Source of the DNA: an uncultured Ruminococcus sp.
GTDB taxonomy: Bacteria; Bacillota; Clostridia; Lachnospirales; Lachnospiraceae
NCBI GenBank assembly: GCA_900553885.1
Contig: USFD01000098.1
Location: 1 to 10,642 of the forward strand
Reading direction: 5' to 3'
DNA: 10,642 nucleotides
Shown here: positions 5,316 to 10,642 of the stretch, in pieces
Numbering within the stretch: position 1 is the first letter of the stretch
How the letters are laid out: each line of letters begins with the position of its first letter
Position numbers and translations under genes: made by a program
The notes under the pieces: generated by a model
Told to the model about the DNA's origin: nothing
Database searches by the model: none
What the model saw: only the letters and a program-made list of their open reading frames with translations

Positions 5316-7736
5316 ATGAATACTTCGTTATCATGGATTAAAGCATATGTTCCGGATCTTGATGTGACGGCACAGGAATATACAGATGCGATGACACTTT
5401 CCGGAACAAAGGTGGAAGGCTATGAGGAGATGGACGCTGATCTGGACAAGATTGTGATCGGACAGATTGAGAAAATCGAGAAACATCCGGATGCAGACAA
5501 ACTGATTATCTGTCAGGTAAATATCGGGGATCAGGTAATTCAGATTGTAACCGGGGCTCCGAATGTCAAAGAGGGAGATAAAGTGCCGGTTGTTCTGGAT
5601 GGAGGACGCGTGGCAGGCGGCCACGAACCCGGACAGAAGGTAGCAGGCGGAATTAAGATTAAAAAGGGCAAACTGCGCGGGGTTGAAAGCTGCGGTATGA
5701 TGTGTTCGATCGAAGAACTTGGCTCTACAAAAGAGATGTACCCGGAGGCTCCGGAGTACGGAATTTATATTTTCCCGGAAGACGCGCAGGTAGGCGCAAG
5801 CGCTGTGGAGGCTCTGGGATTAAATGACGCCATCTTCGAATATGAGATTACATCAAACAGAGTGGACTGCTTCAGCGTTGTAGGGATTGCAAGAGAGGCA
5901 GCAGCTACATTCCGCAAGGAATTTCATCCGCCGGTGGTGACACCGACAGGAAATGCAGAGGATGTAAACGACTATATCAAAGTAACAGTTGAAAATACAG
6001 ATCTCTGTCCCCGTTACTGTGCAAGAGTGGTTAAGAATATAAAGATCGGTCCTTCTCCGAAGTGGATGCAGAGAAGACTGGCATCTGTGGGAATCCGTCC
6101 GATTAATAACCTGGTAGATATTACCAATTATGTGATGGAAGAATATGGACAGCCTATGCACGCTTATGATCTGGATACAATTGCGGACCGTCATATTATT
6201 GTAAAGACTGCTGAAAACGGCGAAAAATTTACTACCCTGGACGGACAGGAGCGGGATATGGATGAAAACGTGCTCATGATCTGCGACGGAGAAAAGGCAA
6301 TCGGAATCGCCGGCATTATGGGCGGAGAAAATTCCATGATCACAGATAATGTGAAGACAATGCTTTTTGAGGCGGCTTGCTTTGACGGAGTGAATATCCG
6401 TAAATCCAGCAAGCGTGTGGGACTTCGTACAGAGGCGTCGGCAAAATTTGAAAAAGGACTTGACCCGAATAACGCTCAGGCGGCGATTGACCGGGCGTGC
6501 CAGCTTGTGGAAGAGATGGGCGCAGGTGAAGTCGTAGGCGGTATGGTAGATGTGTACGGCAGGAAAAAAGAACCGGCCAGAGTACCTTTTGACGCGGATA
6601 AGATCAATGCACTGCTTGGCACTCAGATTTCCAAAGAGGAGATGCTGGGGTACTTTAAAATGCTGGATCTGGAATATGACGAGGCTTCGGAGGAAATTAT
6701 TGCACCTACATTCCGTCAGGATCTGCTCTGTCTGGCGGATCTGGCCGAGGAAGTGGCGCGGTTCTACGGATATGATAATATTCCGACTACCCTTCCGAAC
6801 GGCGAAGCAACGACAGGAAAGCTTTCTTTTAAGCTCCGTATAGAGCAGGTCGCAAGAGATATTGCGGAATTCTGCGGATTCAGCCAGGGAATGACCTACT
6901 CTTTTGAGAGTCCGAAAGTATTCGACAAGCTGCTGATTCCTGAGGATTCACCGCTTCGGAAAACGGTGCAGATTATGAATCCGCTCGGAGAAGATTACAG
7001 CATTATGCGTACGATCTCCCTGAACGGCATGCTCACTTCTCTTGCTACGAACTATAACAGACGGAATAAAGATGTACGTCTCTATGAGCTGGGCAATATT
7101 TATCTGCCGAAAGCGCTGCCGCTGACAGAGCTCCCGGAGGAACGGATGCAGTTTACCCTGGGAATGTACGGCGACGGGGACTTCTTTACTATGAAAGGCG
7201 TTGTAGAGGAGTTCTTTGAGAAGATCGGAATGAAGGAAAAGGAGATTTATGATCCGAATTCAGGAAGACCTTATCTTCATCCGGGACGTCAGGCGGATAT
7301 TTTATATAAAGGCAGTAAAATCGGCTTCCTGGGCGAGGTGCATCCGGAAGTGGCGGATACCTATGGCATTGGAGAACGGGCGTACGTCGCTGTAATTGAT
7401 ATGCCCGAGGTGCTGAAATATGCTACATTTGACAGAAAGTATACGGGAATTGCAAAATATCCTGCAGTGACAAGGGATATCAGTATGGTAGTGCCGAAAG
7501 AAATCCTTGTGGGTCAGATCGAAGAGATTATTGAGAAGAAAGGCGGCGCTTACCTGGAAAGCTATCATCTGTTTGACCTGTATGAAGGCGAGCAGATTAA
7601 GGCAGGATTTAAGTCGGTTGCTTATTCAATCGTATTCCGTGCGAAAGACAAGACCCTGTCTGATGCAGAGGTAACAGAGGCAATGGACCGGATTCTGAAA
7701 GGACTTGAAGCGCTGGGAATCGAACTTCGTAAATAA
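5316..7736 (+). CDS. pheT: Phenylalanyl-tRNA synthetase beta subunit
   Basis: PheT pairs with PheS; it holds the editing site and contacts tRNA-Phe. At 806 aa it is full length. In order: an N-terminal piece ending with the EMAP-II-like tRNA-binding domain (about 40-155, with HPDADKL at 57-63 and APNV at 81-84), the B3/B4 editing domain (about 215-395, containing NNLVDITNYVMEEYGQPMHA at 264-283 and GIMGGE at 333-338), the B5 domain (about 410-485), a degenerate class II core (about 490-690), and a C-terminal FDX-ACB anticodon-binding domain (about 712-805, with YPAVTRDIS at 715-723). AAGGA (5302-5306) precedes the ATG by 9 nt. It is co-transcribed with pheS under the same T-box. I see no frameshift or missing domain. 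Confidence 0.98.
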   Translation: MNTSLSWIKAYVPDLDVTAQEYTDAMTLSGTKVEGYEEMDADLDKIVIGQIEKIEKHPDADKLIICQVNIGDQVIQIVTGAPNVKEGDKVPVVLDGGRVAGGHEPGQKVAGGIKIKKGKLRGVESCGMMCSIEELGSTKEMYPEAPEYGIYIFPEDAQVGASAVEALGLNDAIFEYEITSNRVDCFSVVGIAREAAATFRKEFHPPVVTPTGNAEDVNDYIKVTVENTDLCPRYCARVVKNIKIGPSPKWMQRRLASVGIRPINNLVDITNYVMEEYGQPMHAYDLDTIADRHIIVKTAENGEKFTTLDGQERDMDENVLMICDGEKAIGIAGIMGGENSMITDNVKTMLFEAACFDGVNIRKSSKRVGLRTEASAKFEKGLDPNNAQAAIDRACQLVEEMGAGEVVGGMVDVYGRKKEPARVPFDADKINALLGTQISKEEMLGYFKMLDLEYDEASEEIIAPTFRQDLLCLADLAEEVARFYGYDNIPTTLPNGEATTGKLSFKLRIEQVARDIAEFCGFSQGMTYSFESPKVFDKLLIPEDSPLRKTVQIMNPLGEDYSIMRTISLNGMLTSLATNYNRRNKDVRLYELGNIYLPKALPLTELPEERMQFTLGMYGDGDFFTMKGVVEEFFEKIGMKEKEIYDPNSGRPYLHPGRQADILYKGSKIGFLGEVHPEVADTYGIGERAYVAVIDMPEVLKYATFDRKYTGIAKYPAVTRDISMVVPKEILVGQIEEIIEKKGGAYLESYHLFDLYEGEQIKAGFKSVAYSIVFRAKDKTLSDAEVTEAMDRILKGLEALGIELRK

Positions 7737-7741
7737 GCGGT

Positions 7742-7777
7742 CCTGTTTGTGAAAGCAGTTAGAGATATACAAACAGG
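7742..7777 (+). repeat. Perfect 9-bp inverted repeat between pheT and sppA
   Basis: CCTGTTTGT (7742-7750) and ACAAACAGG (7769-7777) are exact reverse complements separated by an 18-nt loop. The structure begins 5 nt after the pheT stop and ends 10 nt before the AAGGAG of sppA. No T tract follows, so it is not a classical terminator. It might stabilise or process the pheT mRNA end, or bind a protein as DNA; neither can be shown here. Confidence 0.6.
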
Positions 7778-7798
7778 CAGCGGCAAAAAGGAGAGACG

Positions 7799-8776
7799 AT
7801 GAAAAAGAAACAGATTATCGGCATTGTGGTTGCGGCCATAATGTTTATCATAACCTGTGCGGCCAGTATGCTGACAAACAGCCTTATAGACCGGATCTTC
7901 GGCGGCATATCTTCCGAAATACTGACCGGTGGAGTCGAGTTTTCTGCTCCGGCAGAAGACTATATTGCAATCGTTTCCGTGACGGGAACAATACAGGAAC
8001 AGACTGCGGCGGGATTATTTGATACGGCGGAAGGCTACCAGCATACGACGACAATGGAGTACATCAATCAGCTGATGGGCGACAGCAGCAATAAAGGAAT
8101 TCTTCTCTATGTGGATTCGCCGGGAGGAACCGTATACGAATCGGAAGAACTCTATGATAAGCTGATGGAGTATAAAGAGATTACAGGGAATCCGATCTGG
8201 TGCTATATGGCACATTATGCGGCTTCCGGAGGCTATATGGCTTCTGTGGCCGCGGATGAGATCTATGCAAACCGCAATACGACGACAGGTTCTATTGGAG
8301 TAATTGTTTCAGGATATGATCTGTCAGGACTTTATGAGAAGCTGGGAATTGAATACTTCAGTATTACAAGCGGTGTAAATAAGGACAGCAGCCAGATGAC
8401 TCCGGACCAGATGGAAATCTATCAGAGTCAGGTGGATGAGTGTTATGAGCGGTTTGTGCAGAAGGTTGCGGAAGGCAGAAATATGACAGAGACAGAAGTG
8501 CTCGGTCTGGCTGACGGCCGTACTTATACCGCACAGCAGGCACTGGAAAAGGGACTTATTGATGAGATCAGCTCCTATGAAGAAATGTGCGGGCAGATGG
8601 CGTCCGCCCTGGGAGTAAGTACATTTTATGAGCCTTCCCGGGAGGAGAGTCTGCTTGCATCTCTTTTCTCTGAGGCAGAGAGCATGATTCCGAAATCAGA
8701 AGCTCAGATACTGAAGGAAACCGCAGAAGAGGCAGAAAGCGGGGTGCTGATGTACTATGCAGAACAGTTGCGCTGA
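7799..8776 (+). CDS. sppA: Signal peptide peptidase SppA, S49 family
   Basis: This membrane-anchored serine protease is expected to degrade cleaved signal peptides. The 325-aa length is close to the short, single-domain Gram-positive SppA (Bacillus form), not the double-length E. coli enzyme. A Lys-rich start and hydrophobic segment (about residues 5-27) form an uncleaved anchor placing the protease domain outside. The domain shows YVDSPGG (104-110), the nucleophile region AASGGYMAS with S143, a TTTGSIGVI strand (161-169), and TSGVNKD with K195, matching the Ser-Lys dyad of the family. LADGRTYTAQQALEKGLIDEI (237-257) is also typical. AAGGAG (7788-7793) lies 5 nt before the ATG. The gene follows pheT by 62 nt and overlaps the RDD gene by 20 nt, suggesting translational coupling. 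In Bacillus the SppA neighbour is also a membrane protein, but I do not infer a complex from that. Confidence 0.95.
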   Translation: MKKKQIIGIVVAAIMFIITCAASMLTNSLIDRIFGGISSEILTGGVEFSAPAEDYIAIVSVTGTIQEQTAAGLFDTAEGYQHTTTMEYINQLMGDSSNKGILLYVDSPGGTVYESEELYDKLMEYKEITGNPIWCYMAHYAASGGYMASVAADEIYANRNTTTGSIGVIVSGYDLSGLYEKLGIEYFSITSGVNKDSSQMTPDQMEIYQSQVDECYERFVQKVAEGRNMTETEVLGLADGRTYTAQQALEKGLIDEISSYEEMCGQMASALGVSTFYEPSREESLLASLFSEAESMIPKSEAQILKETAEEAESGVLMYYAEQLR

Positions 8777-9521
8777 AAAGACCGTTGTGTATGCAGGCTT
8801 CTGGGTGCGTTTTGCGGCTTTTCTGATTGACAGTCTGGTTGTCGGCCTTCTGACGCTGGCGGCGCGTTTCGCACTGCGTGCAGGTTTTGCGGTTTTCGGA
8901 CTGTTTGAAGTGAATCCGCTGGATGCGGAAGTCCTTTTTACCTACACATGGAGAGATATTATTTTGTATTTCCTGGGGGCCGCCTACTATGTTATCTGTA
9001 CGTATTGTGCAGGAACAACCGCCGGAAAATGGCTGTTTAATCTCAGGGTTGTGCCTTCGGAAACAGGGGATGGAGAAAAGCTGAGGCTGTTTGATGTCGT
9101 GTACCGGGAAACAATCGGAAAGTTTCTCAGCGGTGTAATTATGAATATCGGCTATATAATTGCCGGAATTGACAGTGAAAAACGTGCGCTGCACGATATT
9201 CTGTGCGATACACGGGTTATCTATGCGAAACGTGTGAAAGTAATTCCGGTGCAGACAAGACAGCAGTATACAACGTATGGAGGTCCGGCGCCTCAGAATC
9301 AGAATCCGGGCGGTCCGGGCGGATCCTGGAACGGACCCTGGACACCTCCTGCGTCCGGAATGCCCTATACTCCGGCAGCGCCGGATCTTACCGAAGGGCA
9401 GCAGGTGACAGAGCAGCAGTCCCTTTTGAATCCCCAGGAAACGCCGGGGGCAGAAGGAACTTCAGAAAAGGACGGAGAAAGCAGGACTGCTGTCCAGGAT
9501 ACAGATTCAACAGGAATATAA
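8757..9521 (+). CDS. RDD family membrane protein with Pro/Gly-rich tail
   Basis: The 254-aa protein has an RDD domain in about residues 10-160. GFWVRFAAFLID (14-25) supplies the Arg and the first Asp of the family name, a hydrophobic segment follows (about 20-48), a second lies at about 67-86, then GTTAGKWLFNLRVV (87-99), a third segment (about 121-138), and the usual ALHDILCDTRVIY ending (144-156). RDD proteins are small polytopic membrane proteins of mostly unknown, possibly transport-related, function. Residues 170-254 are a low-complexity tail: first Gly, Pro, Asn and Trp rich, then Gln, Glu, Ser and Thr rich, probably disordered. The ATG at 8757 lies within sppA, in another frame, with only a weak GGGG (8741-8744) upstream, so coupling to sppA translation is likely. 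queA starts 19 nt later. Confidence 0.9.
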   Translation: MQNSCAEKTVVYAGFWVRFAAFLIDSLVVGLLTLAARFALRAGFAVFGLFEVNPLDAEVLFTYTWRDIILYFLGAAYYVICTYCAGTTAGKWLFNLRVVPSETGDGEKLRLFDVVYRETIGKFLSGVIMNIGYIIAGIDSEKRALHDILCDTRVIYAKRVKVIPVQTRQQYTTYGGPAPQNQNPGGPGGSWNGPWTPPASGMPYTPAAPDLTEGQQVTEQQSLLNPQETPGAEGTSEKDGESRTAVQDTDSTGI

Positions 9522-9540
9522 AAGACAGAGGTTGACAGAT

Positions 9541-10566
9541 ATGAAACGTCAGGATTTTTATTATGATCTTCCACAGGAACTGATTGCACAGGATCCCCTG
9601 GAAGACCGTTCATCTTCCAGACTCCTTGTCCTTGACAAAAAGACTGGTGAGACGCAGCATCATACATTTCGGGAAGTTATAAATTACCTGAATCCGGGAG
9701 ACTGCCTTGTGATCAATGATACAAAGGTGATTCCGGCCCGCCTGATCGGCGCGAAGGAAGAAACCGGCGCAAAGATCGAAGTACTGCTTCTGAAACGGGG
9801 ACAGGATGATGTATGGGAAACTCTTGTAAAGCCGGGAAGAAAGGCAAAACCGGGGACGAGAATCAGTTTTGGCGACGGGCTTCTGAAAGGCGAAGTTATT
9901 GATGTGGTGGATGAGGGAAACCGTCTGATCCGCTTCGAGTATGACGGGATTTTTGAAGAAATTCTGGACCGGCTCGGCCAGATGCCGCTTCCGCCGTATA
10001 TTACTCATCAGCTGAAAGATAAGGACCGGTATAATACAGTATATGCTGCTCATGAAGGCTCGGCGGCGGCTCCTACAGCCGGACTGCATTTTACTCCGGA
10101 ACTTCTGGAGGAGATCGGCAGAAAAGGTGTGGATATTGCCAGAGTTACGCTTCATGTAGGGCTGGGCACATTCCGCCCGGTGAAAGTGGATGAGGTGGAA
10201 AATCACCACATGCACTCGGAGTTTTACATGATCAGTGAAGAAGCGGCAGAGAAAATTAACGCTGCGAAAGCCAGAGGCGGCCGTGTCATCTGTGTGGGTA
10301 CGACCAGCTGCCGGACCATTGAGTCTGCAGCTGACGAAGACGGACATCTGAAAGCGTGCAGCGGCTGGACGGAAATATTCATCTATCCGGGATACACATT
10401 CAAGGTGCTGGATGGACTGATTACAAATTTCCACCTGCCGGAATCGACGCTGATCATGCTTGTGTCTGCGCTGGCAGGAAGGGAACATGTGCTGGCGGCT
10501 TATGAGGAAGCTGTCAGAGAACGGTACAGATTTTTCAGCTTCGGGGATGCAATGCTGATAATATAG
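9541..10566 (+). CDS. queA: S-adenosylmethionine:tRNA ribosyltransferase-isomerase QueA
   Basis: QueA transfers and isomerises the ribosyl group of S-adenosylmethionine onto 7-aminomethyl-7-deazaguanine in tRNA, forming epoxyqueuosine at position 34 of GUN-anticodon tRNAs. The 341-aa length fits the family. Signatures are DFYYDLPQELIAQ (5-17), LVINDTKVIPARL (56-68), LPPYI (150-154), YNTVYA with GSAAAPTAGLHFT (164-185), HVGLGTFRPV (205-214), TNFHLPESTLIMLVSAL (295-311) and YRFFSFGDAMLI at the end. The ATG at 9541 is used because AGAGG (9527-9531) lies 9 nt upstream and the protein then begins MKRQDF like other QueA proteins; a TTG at 9532 is in frame but would abut that site. In many bacteria tgt follows queA, but the window ends 76 bases after this stop. 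Confidence 0.97.
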   Translation: MKRQDFYYDLPQELIAQDPLEDRSSSRLLVLDKKTGETQHHTFREVINYLNPGDCLVINDTKVIPARLIGAKEETGAKIEVLLLKRGQDDVWETLVKPGRKAKPGTRISFGDGLLKGEVIDVVDEGNRLIRFEYDGIFEEILDRLGQMPLPPYITHQLKDKDRYNTVYAAHEGSAAAPTAGLHFTPELLEEIGRKGVDIARVTLHVGLGTFRPVKVDEVENHHMHSEFYMISEEAAEKINAAKARGGRVICVGTTSCRTIESAADEDGHLKACSGWTEIFIYPGYTFKVLDGLITNFHLPESTLIMLVSALAGREHVLAAYEEAVRERYRFFSFGDAMLII

Positions 10567-10642
10567 ATTCGGATTTGTCGAAGGGACTTTCCGGATAGCA
10601 GACACAAACCGGAAGAAACAAAGAAGTTTTTGTAAGACGGAT

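Noticed and set aside
9610..10605. A 331-codon minus-strand open frame opposite queA
   Set aside because: QueA motifs fill the plus strand; the antisense frame shows no motif or ribosome binding site and has shadow-like composition.
10589..10614. TTCCGG/CCGGAA inverted repeat after queA as a terminator
   Set aside because: The stem is 6 bp with a long loop and no T tract directly follows it; the window ends too soon to judge whether transcription continues.
1..10642. Mobile element, prophage, CRISPR or defence island
   Set aside because: There are no transposase, integrase or Cas-like frames, no regularly spaced direct repeats, no tRNA gene, and base use is even across the window.

Overview
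The window looks like chromosomal DNA of a gut-type Clostridia, most likely Lachnospiraceae. The reasons are moderate GC, strong AGGAG-type ribosome binding sites, a T-box leader ahead of pheST, an EFR1-type flavodoxin/ferredoxin protein, and a COG2509-type FAD oxidoreductase. The genus cannot be named from this sequence. It is mostly a housekeeping region. I saw no phage, transposon, CRISPR, toxin-antitoxin or defence genes, and no clear new multi-gene system.

Left part (1-2545): the tail of an unidentified plus-strand gene ends at 86. It meets the convergent minus-strand EFR1-type ferredoxin gene (205-987) at a strong shared hairpin terminator (119-160). Divergently, from a good sigma-A promoter (1065-1093), runs a 456-aa NAD(P)/FAD-dependent oxidoreductase (1175-2545) with a conserved-looking four-cysteine cluster near the N-terminus.

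Middle (2546-4128): the 382-bp gap after the oxidoreductase is not empty. It has its own sigma-A promoter (2578-2606), a long-range-folded RNA of about 190 nt that I interpret as 6S RNA (SsrS), and an intrinsic terminator (2816-2845). A YihY/BrkB-family membrane protein follows (2928-3818). Its stop codon lies inside the -35 box of the next promoter. That promoter (3815-3842, extended -10) drives a phenylalanine T-box leader (about 3849-4128) with Stem I, a TTT/TTC specifier region, the T-box sequence and a terminator.

Right part (4233-10566): five co-directional genes follow: pheS, pheT, an S49 signal peptide peptidase (sppA), an RDD-family membrane protein overlapping sppA by 20 nt, and queA. 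pheS and pheT encode the two subunits of phenylalanyl-tRNA synthetase, and uncharged tRNA-Phe should raise their transcription through the T-box. sppA and the RDD gene form a tightly coupled membrane pair. queA (queuosine tRNA modification) starts 19 nt after the RDD gene. No clear terminator lies between pheT and queA, so part of pheST transcription may continue through all five genes. The last 76 bases (10567-10642) hold no feature I can support.
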